Assembly: GCA_017616915.1 (NCBI GenBank)
Contig: JAFZXF010000124.1
Location: forward strand, 1 to 48,109
Source: Bacteroidaceae bacterium
Lineage (GTDB): Bacteria > Bacteroidota > Bacteroidia > Bacteroidales > Bacteroidaceae
Reading direction: 5' to 3'
Length of the DNA stretch: 48,109 nt
Below, piece after piece: positions 1-8,149 of the stretch. The translations under genes and the position numbers were made by a program. Position 1 is the stretch's first letter. Each line of letters starts with the position of its first letter. The notes beneath the pieces are model-generated. The model was not told where the DNA came from and made no database searches. It was given only the letters and a program-made list of their open reading frames with translations.

Positions 1-2
1 AA

Positions 3-1865
3 AGTGGCGTCCTGACCCTCGCTGACGGCTCATACTATGGTGAGTCTGGTTCTAAGAACAAGTCGGGTCTCTGGAATTACTACTATGACACTACCTTCAC
101 TCCTGGCGGAGTCGTACTGCCCGATCCCGTAGTTGCTCCCGAAGACCTGCAGACAACAACATGGTATCTCTCTTGCGAGTCTTCCAACGGCAAGATTCGC
201 GGTCGTGAGTTGCAGGTTGGTATCGATGGTACCGATGTATATGTACAGGGTCTCTGCGAATACCTGCCCGAAGCATGGGTAAAGGGTACTCTTGATTTCC
301 AGACCTTCAGCGTTACATTCCCCAGTGGTCAGTTCTATGGCACATTCATGGATCAGTACAACCTCTTCTTCGTTGGTTATGACCCCGAGACAGAGGATAT
401 TGCTGATGTGGTATGCACCTTCGACATCGCGAACGGCATCATCTCCACCGACCAGTGGATTATCCTGAACGGCAAGCAGAACGAAATCTCCTACTATGAC
501 TACTATTATGATATAGTTATCACAAGCGAGATGCCAGAACTTCCCGAGGCTGTTGTAGCTCCTGAGGATCTGGCTACCGAGGCTTACTATTTCCAGGGCT
601 TCGATACCTACTACCAGGAAGATGTTACCAGCGAGGTACAGGTTGGCTTCTATGGCGAGAACGAGGTTTACATCCAGGGTCTGAGCAGCTATGTTCCTGA
701 GGCTTGGGTGGTTGGTACCATCGAAGGTGGCGTAGTTACTATCCCCGAGACCTATCTGGGTATCTACGAAGGTTGGTTCGGCGATTCAGAGGTATACTTC
801 TCTGGCACAACATTCGTTTACGATGCTGAAGCAGGCACACTCACTTCCGAGGAAGGCTACGTAACCTACGAGACACCTGACGATGATTATTGGATGGACG
901 AATACACCAATGTTGTTCTGACCAAGCTGCAGGATGTTGCTGCTACTCCCGCCGATCCCGAGATTACCGGCATCAAGACCGTGGGCACCAGCTATCCAAA
1001 GGTTACCTTCTTCATTCCTACAGAGGATGTGGACGGCAACCCAATTTTGCAGTCCAAGCTCGCTTATCAGCTCTATGTTGAGAAGGACGGCGAGGTAACA
1101 CCTCTGGTACTGGAAGCAGCTATCTACGACGAATTGGATGAGGACATGAGCGAGATTCCTTATGGCTTCTCCGATGGTTGGGATATCTACACTGGCACTG
1201 TTTATCTGAATCAGGGTGAAGAGGAAATTGCAACATGGTCCAAGATTGGTATCCAAACCATCTACTACGGTGGCGGCGAGGTTAACAAGTCTGCTATTGC
1301 ATGGCAAGGTCTTGATGTAGCTGTTACTGTTGGCGAAGCTCTGTATGCTACATACGTTGCTCCTGTTGATGTTGACTTCACTAATAGCGACGTAGAGGCA
1401 TTCGCTATCACAATCAATCCGGAAACAGAATGCGCTACACTCAATCCTGTGACCACTGTTCCTGCCGGAGAAGCTGTTGTAGTGAAGGCTGAAAAGGCTG
1501 GCACATACGCTGCATACAAGACTGAGGATGCTGTTCTCGGTACCGAGAATTTGCTTGTAGCTGCTCTTACAGACGTTGTTGCCAACGGCGATCAGTACGT
1601 CCTCGCTAATAAGGAGCAAGGTATTGGCTTCTACAAGGCTACTCCTGGAACAACCATCGCTGCAGGTAAGGGCTATCTCGATTTCGGATCTTCTACTCCT
1701 GATCGTGTTAAGTCATTCTATCCTATCGATCTTGGAGATGCAACTGGCATCGCTGGAATTAATGCTGACAATGAGAACGCTCTCATTTACAACATTTCTG
1801 GTCAGCGTCTGAACAAGGTTCAGAAGGGCATCAACATCATCAATGGCAAGAAGATATTAAAATAA
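3..1865 (+). CDS. Secreted repeat protein with NGKK-type C-terminal tail (5' partial)
   Basis: The frame is open from the left edge of the window, so the true start lies upstream; 620 residues are visible. Two tandem modules of about 140 residues can be seen, each opening with a VVAPEDL motif (about residues 43 and 180) followed by a segment like VQVGIDGTDVYVQGL...PEAWVKGT. The two copies are clearly homologous. The C-terminus (NISGQRL...KGINIINGKKILK) resembles the short tail common on exported Prevotella proteins. That tail is similar in style to type IX secretion sorting domains, but the assignment is an inference. No catalytic motif is recognised. The protein is probably surface-exposed or secreted with a binding or structural role. 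A 10-bp hairpin follows the stop. Confidence 0.75.
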   Translation, partial: SGVLTLADGSYYGESGSKNKSGLWNYYYDTTFTPGGVVLPDPVVAPEDLQTTTWYLSCESSNGKIRGRELQVGIDGTDVYVQGLCEYLPEAWVKGTLDFQTFSVTFPSGQFYGTFMDQYNLFFVGYDPETEDIADVVCTFDIANGIISTDQWIILNGKQNEISYYDYYYDIVITSEMPELPEAVVAPEDLATEAYYFQGFDTYYQEDVTSEVQVGFYGENEVYIQGLSSYVPEAWVVGTIEGGVVTIPETYLGIYEGWFGDSEVYFSGTTFVYDAEAGTLTSEEGYVTYETPDDDYWMDEYTNVVLTKLQDVAATPADPEITGIKTVGTSYPKVTFFIPTEDVDGNPILQSKLAYQLYVEKDGEVTPLVLEAAIYDELDEDMSEIPYGFSDGWDIYTGTVYLNQGEEEIATWSKIGIQTIYYGGGEVNKSAIAWQGLDVAVTVGEALYATYVAPVDVDFTNSDVEAFAITINPETECATLNPVTTVPAGEAVVVKAEKAGTYAAYKTEDAVLGTENLLVAALTDVVANGDQYVLANKEQGIGFYKATPGTTIAAGKGYLDFGSSTPDRVKSFYPIDLGDATGIAGINADNENALIYNISGQRLNKVQKGINIINGKKILK

Positions 1866-1879
1866 GACAATAGAATCCA

Positions 1880-1925
1880 GATAGGGCTGTGTGTGTAGCT
1901 CTAATGGCAAAACGCCAGCCCTATC
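1880..1925 (+). terminator. Hairpin downstream of the repeat protein
   Basis: A perfect 10-bp inverted repeat (GATAGGGCTG at 1880-1889, CAGCCCTATC at 1916-1925) encloses a 26-nt loop and is followed by a T-rich stretch. It lies 14 bp after the stop codon and 49 bp before the next small gene. It is probably a terminator, though the loop is long and the T-tract is interrupted. Confidence 0.45.
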
Positions 1926-1974
1926 ATTCTAAATTTTCTTATTATCACAATTTCTAATTCTAAAATTCAAGAAC

Positions 1975-2127
1975 ATGAAGAAATATATCACACCTGCCTT
2001 GAAGGTAGAAGAGGCTATGGCCGCTCAGATGCTGGCCGAGAGCCTGGCAATCAGCGATGATCCGGTTGATGGCGGCGACGCCCTCACCAAGGAAAATAAC
2101 AGTTGGGACATTTGGGGCGAAGAATAA
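1975..2127 (+). CDS. Small peptide gene (50 aa) of Prevotella type
   Basis: An ATG opens a 50-codon frame starting MKKYITPALKVEEAMAAQML and ending NNSWDIWGEE. It is flanked by a hairpin upstream and a strong terminator just downstream, so it sits in its own tidy transcription unit. Short proteins with an MKKYI(T/S)P start and a following hydrophobic MLA-type patch are common as uncharacterised genes in Prevotella (general familiarity, not a search). There is no clear signal peptide: residues 15-26 are mildly hydrophobic and the C-terminal half is acidic. Function is unknown. It could be a small secreted or precursor peptide linked to the repeat protein upstream. Confidence 0.6.
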   Translation: MKKYITPALKVEEAMAAQMLAESLAISDDPVDGGDALTKENNSWDIWGEE

Positions 2128-2141
2128 AAGTCTCACTAAAT

Positions 2142-2178
2142 AAAAGAACCCCCGAGACAAAATCTCGGGGGTTCTTTT
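2142..2178. terminator. Strong bidirectional rho-independent terminator
   Basis: A perfect 16-bp stem (2142-2157 with 2163-2178) surrounds a 5-nt loop. The core is CCCCCGAGA/TCTCGGGGG with A-rich and T-rich flanks on both sides. It lies between the plus-strand small peptide gene and the minus-strand asnS, so it can end transcription from both convergent units. Confidence 0.9.
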
Positions 2179-2179
2179 T

Positions 2180-2232
2180 ATGGGCCTATAGAACTTATGG
2201 GGCCTATAAGGCCAATGGGGCTATGGGCCCAG
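2180..2232. repeat. Degenerate GGGCCTATA short repeats
   Basis: The gap between the terminator and the asnS stop is filled by imperfect repeats of GGGCCTATA and its complement-like variants (ATGGGCC, GGGGCCTATAAGGCC, GGGGCTATGGGCCC). No gene is visible here. The unit differs from the heptamer and decamer families found elsewhere in the window. Confidence 0.5.
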
Positions 2233-2238
2233 CTGTTT

Positions 2239-3699
2239 TTAGAACTCTGCGTTTCTGGGAGTACGGGGGAAAGGAATGACGTCGCGGATGTTCTGCATAC
2301 CGGTAACGAAGAGGATAAGACGCTCGAAACCCAAACCGAAGCCTGCATGGGGGCAGCTTCCGTACTTGCGGGTGTCTAGGTACCACCAGAGGTGGGTCAT
2401 ATCCATATCGCGGCGCTTCACTTCTGCCATGAGCTTGTCATAGCTCTCCTCACGAACACTTCCGCCAATAATCTCGCCAATAGAGGGGAACAGCACGTCT
2501 GTACCCTGCATAGTGGGCCCAGGAGCCACAGCTCCCTTGTAGCCTATGCTACCGGATTCTCCGGTATCTCCTGGTTTTCCGGATATTCCGGGGTTCTGCT
2601 TCATATAGAACGACTTGAAAGAACGGGGATAGTCGGTCATGATGACAGGTTTCTTGAAGTGCTCCTCAACCAGATAACGCTCATGCTCGCTGGCCAGGTC
2701 GTCGCCCCAGTTGCAGGGGAACTCGAACTTCTTGCCGTTCTTGATAGCTTCCTGCAGGATGTTGATACCCTCGGTATAGGGCAGACGAACGAAGGCTTCC
2801 TTCAGTACGCCTTCAAGACGCTCTATGAGGGTCTTGTCTATCATCTTGTTCAGGAACTCAAGGTCGTCCTTGCAGTTATCCAAAGCCCACTTCACGCAGT
2901 ACTTGATGAAGTCCTCTTCAAGGTCCATCAGCTCTTCTTGATCCAGGAAGGCAACCTCGGGTTCTATCATCCAGAACTCTGCCAGATGGCGAGGGGTATT
3001 GCTGTTCTCGGCACGGAAAGTAGGGCCGAAGGTGTAGATGGCACCCAGGGCGGTAGCACCCAGCTCACCTTCCAACTGACCGGAAACGGTAAGGGATGTC
3101 TGCTCGCCGAAGAAGTCATCATCGTAGATGATCTTACCCTGCTCATCTTTCTTCAGGTCGTAGAGGTTCTTGGTAGTTACCTGGAACATATTTCCGGCAC
3201 CCTCGCAGTCAGAAGCTGTGATGAGGGGTGTGTGGAAGTAGAAGTATCCATGTTCGTGGAAATATGTATGGATAGCCATTGCCATGTTGTGGCGGATACG
3301 AAGGATGGCACCAAAGGTGTTGGTACGGGGACGCAGGTGTGCTACGGTACGCAGGTATTCCCAACTGGCACCTTTCTTCTGCAGAGGATAGGTGTTGTCG
3401 CAGTCGCCAAGAATCTCAATGGATGTAGCCTGAATCTCGCTGGTCTGACCGGCTGCGGGACTTTCTACCAGCTTACCCTCTACACTAAGGCAGGCACCTG
3501 TAGTGATGCGCTTGATGGTCTCCTCGGGGAAGTTGGCATCATCACCTACAATCTGTATGTTCTTGATGGTGCTACCGTCATTCAGGGCAATAAAGAAAAT
3601 ACCTTTACTACCACGCTTTGAGCGCACCCAACCTTTAACGCATATGTCTTCACCAAAGTTTGTACACTTCAGTGCGTCTATTACTTTTGTTCGTTTCAT
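2239..3699 (-). CDS. asnS: Asparaginyl-tRNA synthetase
   Basis: Charges tRNA-Asn with asparagine in the cytoplasm. The 486-residue protein has an N-terminal OB-fold anticodon-binding domain (about residues 15-100) and a class II catalytic core with motif 2 ([21 protein letters not shown], about 228-248) and a motif 3 region (GFGLGFERL, about 453-461). It ends RTPRNAEF, as bacterial AsnRS typically does. Oddity: after FYMKQNP (about residue 370) the usual short linker before [14 protein letters not shown] is replaced by about 22 extra residues made of Gly-X-Y triplets, encoded by 9-nt repeats (2503-2589). It is the last gene of the minus-strand cluster and reads towards the bidirectional terminator. 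Confidence 0.97.
   Translation of the reverse strand: MKRTKVIDALKCTNFGEDICVKGWVRSKRGSKGIFFIALNDGSTIKNIQIVGDDANFPEETIKRITTGACLSVEGKLVESPAAGQTSEIQATSIEILGDCDNTYPLQKKGASWEYLRTVAHLRPRTNTFGAILRIRHNMAMAIHTYFHEHGYFYFHTPLITASDCEGAGNMFQVTTKNLYDLKKDEQGKIIYDDDFFGEQTSLTVSGQLEGELGATALGAIYTFGPTFRAENSNTPRHLAEFWMIEPEVAFLDQEELMDLEEDFIKYCVKWALDNCKDDLEFLNKMIDKTLIERLEGVLKEAFVRLPYTEGINILQEAIKNGKKFEFPCNWGDDLASEHERYLVEEHFKKPVIMTDYPRSFKSFYMKQNPGISGKPGDTGESGSIGYKGAVAPGPTMQGTDVLFPSIGEIIGGSVREESYDKLMAEVKRRDMDMTHLWWYLDTRKYGSCPHAGFGLGFERLILFVTGMQNIRDVIPFPRTPRNAEF
2503..2589 (-). repeat. Nonamer repeat encoding Gly-X-Y insertion in asnS
   Basis: On the plus strand the segment reads as successive 9-nt units starting CCGG or CCTG (CCGGATTCT, CCGGTATCT, CCTGGTTTT, CCGGATATT, CCGGGGTTC). 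On the coding strand these give [18 protein letters not shown] and G-A-V triplets at AsnRS residues 371-391. The tract is in frame and sits in a surface linker of the catalytic domain. Confidence 0.75.
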
Positions 3700-3771
3700 C
3701 TTGAATTCTCAATTTTTAATTTTCAAACTGGACTTAGATCTAAATACGGTCCGTGACCGGTCAATTCTCAA

Positions 3772-5049
3772 TTACTCATAGGCTCCCATGCGGAGCAGGT
3801 TAACCTCTGCCTCCTCGAGGAAGCGCCACTGTCCACGGCGCAAGTTCTTCTTGGTAAGTCCCGCAAAATATACGCGGTCGAGTTTCATAACCTTATAACC
3901 GAGGCTCTCGAATATTCGACGCACTACGCGGTTCTTTCCGCTATGTATCTCGATGCCTATCTGTTTGCGGTCATTCTCGCTGGCATATTCCACATGGTCA
4001 GCCTTCACCTCACCATCCTCTAGCATAATACCAGCCAGAATCTTCTGCATATCAGCAAAGCTCACGGCCTTGTTGCAGAACACATGGTAAATCTTTTTCT
4101 TCATATACTGCGGATGCATCATCTTGGCTGCTATCTCACCGTCGTTTGTTAGCAGCAACACACCGGTGGTATTGCGGTCGAGACGTCCTACGGGATAGAT
4201 ACGCTCAGGACATGCCTCCTTCACGAGGTCCATGACCGTCTTGCGGCCCTCCGGGTCATCGGCCGTTGTCACATAGCCCTTAGGCTTATTGAGAAGGATG
4301 TATACCTTATCTTCCAGACTAACAACCTTATCTTTAAAGATTACCTCATCGGTGCGTAGCACCTTGTGTCCCATCTCGGTTATAACCTCGCCGTTCACCT
4401 TAACCTCTCCGGCTGCTATGTGGGTATCGGCTTCACGACGGGAGCAAACACCTGCATTGGCGAGATATCTGTTGAGACGAATAGGTTCGTTGGGGTCGAA
4501 ATTTTCTTCCTTGTAGCGCAGTACTTTCTGTACATTATACTTTGCAGAGGGGTCATAGTCCTCAGTTCTGACACGGAACTGACGGTTAGGCTTGAAGTTG
4601 CCCTTTTTAAAGCCACCCTTCTGGAACCCCTTATTTTGGAATCCTCCACTCGGACGGTCGTAGCCAAACGGCTGGTCACCATATTTACGTTCGCCGTAGG
4701 GCTTATTATAACGCGGACGAGGCTGATAACCTTCCTGACGATCCTGACCATACCTGGGCTGATACCCCTCTTGGCGATCCTGACCGTATTCAGGCCGATA
4801 TCCATAGCTACGTTCCTTATACTGAGGACGATAGGGGCGCTCAGCCCGTTGATAGCTCGGCCTATAGTCGCCCTCCTGATTATAATTCACTCTTTCACTT
4901 CTCACGAACCGTGGCCTGTAGTGGCGCTGACCGCCATTCACCGGCGACTGTTCTGTTCCCTCAGTCTTTAGCTGTGTCCCTTCTGATTGCGAAGCCTGAT
5001 TTACTTGTGCGCTGTTTTCCTCAGCGCCGTTCTCATAATAGTTTTCCAT
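3772..5049 (-). CDS. rluB: 23S rRNA pseudouridine synthase, RluB/RsuA family
   Basis: Converts a uridine of 23S rRNA to pseudouridine (RluB modifies U2605 in E. coli). The 425-residue protein has three parts. Residues 1-180 form a low-complexity tail rich in Arg, Tyr, Gln and Gly with a repeated GQDRQEGYQPRY unit. An S4 RNA-binding domain lies at about 190-235 (IRLNRYLANAGVCSRREAD). The synthase domain carries the catalytic Asp291 in GRLDRNTTGVLLL. Long basic N-terminal tails of this kind are usual in Bacteroidetes members; the tail probably binds RNA. RsuA-family specificity for exact position is inferred. It follows purB on the same strand with a 42-bp gap. Confidence 0.9.
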   Translation of the reverse strand: MENYYENGAEENSAQVNQASQSEGTQLKTEGTEQSPVNGGQRHYRPRFVRSERVNYNQEGDYRPSYQRAERPYRPQYKERSYGYRPEYGQDRQEGYQPRYGQDRQEGYQPRPRYNKPYGERKYGDQPFGYDRPSGGFQNKGFQKGGFKKGNFKPNRQFRVRTEDYDPSAKYNVQKVLRYKEENFDPNEPIRLNRYLANAGVCSRREADTHIAAGEVKVNGEVITEMGHKVLRTDEVIFKDKVVSLEDKVYILLNKPKGYVTTADDPEGRKTVMDLVKEACPERIYPVGRLDRNTTGVLLLTNDGEIAAKMMHPQYMKKKIYHVFCNKAVSFADMQKILAGIMLEDGEVKADHVEYASENDRKQIGIEIHSGKNRVVRRIFESLGYKVMKLDRVYFAGLTKKNLRRGQWRFLEEAEVNLLRMGAYE

Positions 5050-5091
5050 GTTTGTGTGTTTGCACGCCTTCTCGGCGTAGTGATGTTGTTA

Positions 5092-6438
5092 TTATATTCC
5101 CGTGTAGTTTGCCGGAGTGATCTGCATCAACTCCTGTTTGACATTTTCACTCACTTCCAGCCCTGCGACAAAGTCGTGGATGCTCTTTTCGGTGATAGCC
5201 TCATTAGTACGTGTCAACGCCTTCAATGCCTCGTATGGATGCGGATATGCTTCCCGCCGCAATATGGTCTGGATAGCCTCTGCCACCACTGCCCACTGGT
5301 CGTTGAGGTCTGCGCGGATGCTCTCTTCGTGCAACAGCAACTTGCGCAGTCCTTTCAGGGTGCTAGCCACCGCAATCATCATGTGGCCAAGGGGTACGCC
5401 GATGTTGCGGAGCACCGTCGAGTCGGTGAGGTCGCGCTGCAGACGGCTCACCGGTAGTTTCGCGCTTAGGTGCATCAATATGGCATTGGCAATCCCGAGG
5501 TTGCCTTCCGAGTTCTCAAAGTCAATGGGATTCACCTTATGAGGCATAGCGCTGGAACCCACCTCACCGGCCTTGATCTTCTGCTTGAAGTAGTTCATCG
5601 AGATATACTGCCAGAAATCGCGGTCAAGGTCTATCATTATAGTGTTGATACGCTTGAGGGCATCGAATAACTCTCCCAGTCCGTCATAGTTACTGATTTG
5701 GGTGGTGTATTGCTCCCGCTCCAAGCCGAGTTGATTCCTGACGAAATCGTTTGCTATTGTCCTCCAGTCGTAGCCGGGATACGCCACATGATGGGCATTA
5801 AGGTTACCCGTGGCACCGCCAAACTTTGCTGGGAACGGCATAGCCTTCAGTCGCTGCAACTGCTGCTCCAGACGATAGCTGAACACACGCACCTCCTTCC
5901 CTAGCCTGGTAGGACTGGCGGGCTGGCCGTGGGTCTTTGCCAGCATCGGTATGTCCTTCCATTCCTCAGCATAGGTGTTGAGCTGGTCGATAAGCTCCTC
6001 CAAGGCGGGGTAATACACGCCTTGCAGACTATCCTTAAGCATTAGGGGGAACGAAGTGTTATTGATATCCTGCGAGGTAAGACCAAAATGAACGAACTCC
6101 TTGTAGGGCTCCAGCCCCCCTATCTCGTCAAACTTCTGCTTGATGAAATATTCCACGGCCTTCACGTCGTGGTTAGTAACCTTCTCTATATCCTTTACGG
6201 CCTGCGCGTTTGCCTCGCTGAACCCCTCATAGACAGCCCTCAACTTAGGGAACAGGCTATGGTCAAAATTTTTCAGTTGCGGCAAAGGCAACTGGCACAG
6301 CATGATAAAATACTCTATCTCTACCCTAACCCTGTATTTGATTAAAGCATACTCAGAGAAAAAACCGGAAAGACTCTCCGTCTTGCCATGGTAGCGGCCG
6401 TCGATAGGTGACACCGCCGTAAGTGCATTCAGCATCAT
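5092..6438 (-). CDS. purB: Adenylosuccinate lyase
   Basis: Catalyses two fumarate-releasing steps of purine synthesis: SAICAR to AICAR, and adenylosuccinate to AMP. At 448 residues it is the E. coli-like long form, starting LTAVSPIDGRY. Visible motifs are the catalytic His170 in KTHGQPASPT and the fumarase/lyase signature SSAMPHKVNPIDFEN at 295-309 with the mobile-loop serines. Two adjacent ATGs open the frame and either could be the start. A good Bacteroidetes-type promoter lies just upstream, separating it from guaA. Another purine enzyme (guaA) is adjacent. Confidence 0.97.
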   Translation of the reverse strand: MMLNALTAVSPIDGRYHGKTESLSGFFSEYALIKYRVRVEIEYFIMLCQLPLPQLKNFDHSLFPKLRAVYEGFSEANAQAVKDIEKVTNHDVKAVEYFIKQKFDEIGGLEPYKEFVHFGLTSQDINNTSFPLMLKDSLQGVYYPALEELIDQLNTYAEEWKDIPMLAKTHGQPASPTRLGKEVRVFSYRLEQQLQRLKAMPFPAKFGGATGNLNAHHVAYPGYDWRTIANDFVRNQLGLEREQYTTQISNYDGLGELFDALKRINTIMIDLDRDFWQYISMNYFKQKIKAGEVGSSAMPHKVNPIDFENSEGNLGIANAILMHLSAKLPVSRLQRDLTDSTVLRNIGVPLGHMMIAVASTLKGLRKLLLHEESIRADLNDQWAVVAEAIQTILRREAYPHPYEALKALTRTNEAITEKSIHDFVAGLEVSENVKQELMQITPANYTGI

Positions 6439-6470
6439 TTGAATTATGTGGTATTTTTTATTAAGTCGTG

Positions 6471-6502
6471 CAAAGGTACGACTTTTTTTTTAATTACAAC
6501 AA
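6471..6502 (-). promoter_or_regulatory. purB promoter (Bacteroidetes sigma type)
   Basis: On the minus strand TACCTTTG (6471-6478) matches the TAnnTTTG -7 box. A TTGTTG -33-like element at 6497-6502 lies 18 bp further upstream. The box is about 33 bp ahead of the purB start and follows an A/T-rich stretch. Confidence 0.7.
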
Positions 6503-6529
6503 TTTACCTTGCTAAAAAAAGCGTCTCGC

Positions 6530-8137
6530 CTATTCCCACTCTATGGTTGCCGGCGGTTTTGACGAGATGTCATAGCATACTCTATTGACTCCCTTCACCT
6601 TATTTATTATATCGTTGCTAACCTTCGCCATCAGGTCGTAGGGCAGGTGGACCCAGTCGGCAGTCATGGCATCTGTGGAGGTCACGGCCCTTAGTGCCAC
6701 AGGATGCTCGTAGGTGCGCTCGTCGCCCATCACCCCTACGCTGCGCACAGCGCTCATCAACACCACGCCCGCCTGCCATATCTTATTATACAGTGTTACT
6801 CCGTCGGTGTCCACATATTCACGCAGAGCGCGGATAAATATATCGTCGGCGTCTTGCAGTATGCGCACCTTCTCGCGGGTGATATCGCCCAGGATACGCA
6901 CAGCCAGTCCTGGCCCCGGGAATGGATGGCGGGTGATGAGGTGCTCGGGCATCCCCAGCTGGCGCCCCACACGCCGCACCTCGTCTTTGAACAGCCATTT
7001 AAGTGGTTCGCACAGCCCCAGACTCATCTCCTTGGGCAAGCCGCCCACATTGTGATGACTCTTGATGACCTTGCCGGTGATGTTGAGGCTCTCAATACGA
7101 TCGGGATAGATAGTGCCCTGTGCAAGCCAGCGTGCATCGGTAATCTTGCGAGCCTCAGCATTAAACACCTCTACGAAGTCCCTTCCGATAATCTTGCGTT
7201 TCTGCTCGGGATCAGTCACACCTGCAAGGTCACCAAGGAATCTCTCGCTGGCATCCACACCAATCACATTGAGACCCAAGCACTCATAGTCGTGCATCAC
7301 GTCGCGGAACTCATTCTTACGTAGCATACCGTGATCCACGAATATACATGTCAATCTGTCACCTATAGCCCTATTGAGCAACACTGCGCACACCGATGAG
7401 TCCACGCCTCCGGAGAGTCCTAGTATCACGCGATCGTCGCCCACTTGCTGGCGTATTTCGTTTACTGTCGTTTCCACGAAGGATGCCGGACTCCAGTCCT
7501 GACGACTACCACAGATATCCACAACGAAATTCTTTAGCAACAAGGTTCCCTGCACAGAATGGAACACCTCTGGATGGAATTGCACACCCCATACCTTATT
7601 GAACATTGAGCCTTGGGAACATTGATTCGGACTTACTGCGCAAGCAGTATTGGACATTGAGCAAGCGTCATCTGCCTGATAGGCGGCAAACTTCACACTT
7701 GCCGTAGAGGCAATGGCTCTCCACCCTTCAGGAATGGCCGTAATGGTGTCGCCGTGACTCATCCACACCTGTGAATTGGGTGCGAAACCTCTAAACAATG
7801 GATTATTCTGTTCTATCCATGCCAGATTGGCACGCCCATACTCGCGGCTGCCTGCCGGTTCCACCTTTCCTCCGTTGGTATAACTCATATACTGTGCTCC
7901 ATAACAGATTCCCAAGATAGGCATACGTCCACGGATACCACTAAGATCCACCTTAAAAGCCTCTGGATCATACACGCTATAGGGAGAACCACTCAGGATA
8001 ACGCCTATCACCGATGGATCGTCATGAGGGAACTTGTTATAAGGCAAGATTTCACAGAATGTATTCAGTTCGCGTATACGCCGCCCGATGAGCTGTGTCG
8101 TCTGGCTGCCAAAGTCAAGGATAATGATTTTTTGCAT
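6530..8137 (-). CDS. guaA: GMP synthase (glutamine-hydrolysing)
   Basis: Makes GMP from XMP, ATP and glutamine. The N-terminal class I amidotransferase domain has Cys78 in GICYGAQYM and His188/Glu190 in VQFHPEV. The ATP-pyrophosphatase domain starts with [10 protein letters not shown] (about 239-248), and the C-terminal dimerisation domain ends PPATIEWE. The length (535) exceeds the usual 510-525. Extra residues of about 23 lie at 158-180, between the strand ending AAYQADD and [11 protein letters not shown]. They are rich in Cys, Ser, Asn and Met and are encoded by degenerate copies of the window's heptamer repeat. The sialidase-like gene ends 12 bp upstream on the same strand. Confidence 0.97.
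   Translation of the reverse strand: MQKIIILDFGSQTTQLIGRRIRELNTFCEILPYNKFPHDDPSVIGVILSGSPYSVYDPEAFKVDLSGIRGRMPILGICYGAQYMSYTNGGKVEPAGSREYGRANLAWIEQNNPLFRGFAPNSQVWMSHGDTITAIPEGWRAIASTASVKFAAYQADDACSMSNTACAVSPNQCSQGSMFNKVWGVQFHPEVFHSVQGTLLLKNFVVDICGSRQDWSPASFVETTVNEIRQQVGDDRVILGLSGGVDSSVCAVLLNRAIGDRLTCIFVDHGMLRKNEFRDVMHDYECLGLNVIGVDASERFLGDLAGVTDPEQKRKIIGRDFVEVFNAEARKITDARWLAQGTIYPDRIESLNITGKVIKSHHNVGGLPKEMSLGLCEPLKWLFKDEVRRVGRQLGMPEHLITRHPFPGPGLAVRILGDITREKVRILQDADDIFIRALREYVDTDGVTLYNKIWQAGVVLMSAVRSVGVMGDERTYEHPVALRAVTSTDAMTADWVHLPYDLMAKVSNDIINKVKGVNRVCYDISSKPPATIEWE
7598..7666 (-). repeat. Heptamer-derived in-frame insertion in guaA
   Basis: Within guaA the plus strand shows three traces of the ATTGAAC/ATTGAGC family (ATTGAACATTGAGCC, GAACATTGATTCGG, GGACATTGAGC), the same words that fill intergenic gaps elsewhere. 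The segment encodes about 23 residues (158-180) absent from the usual GuaA at this place, just ahead of the catalytic His and Glu. Confidence 0.65.
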
Positions 8138-8149
8138 AGATGAATGCTC

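Noticed and set aside
786..1619. 277-codon minus-strand frame inside the repeat protein
   Set aside because: Shadow of the plus-strand gene, which has clear homologous modules and a proper C-terminal tail.
2392..3621. 409-codon plus-strand frame opposite asnS
   Set aside because: Complete overlap with a confidently identified essential gene; no recognisable motif.
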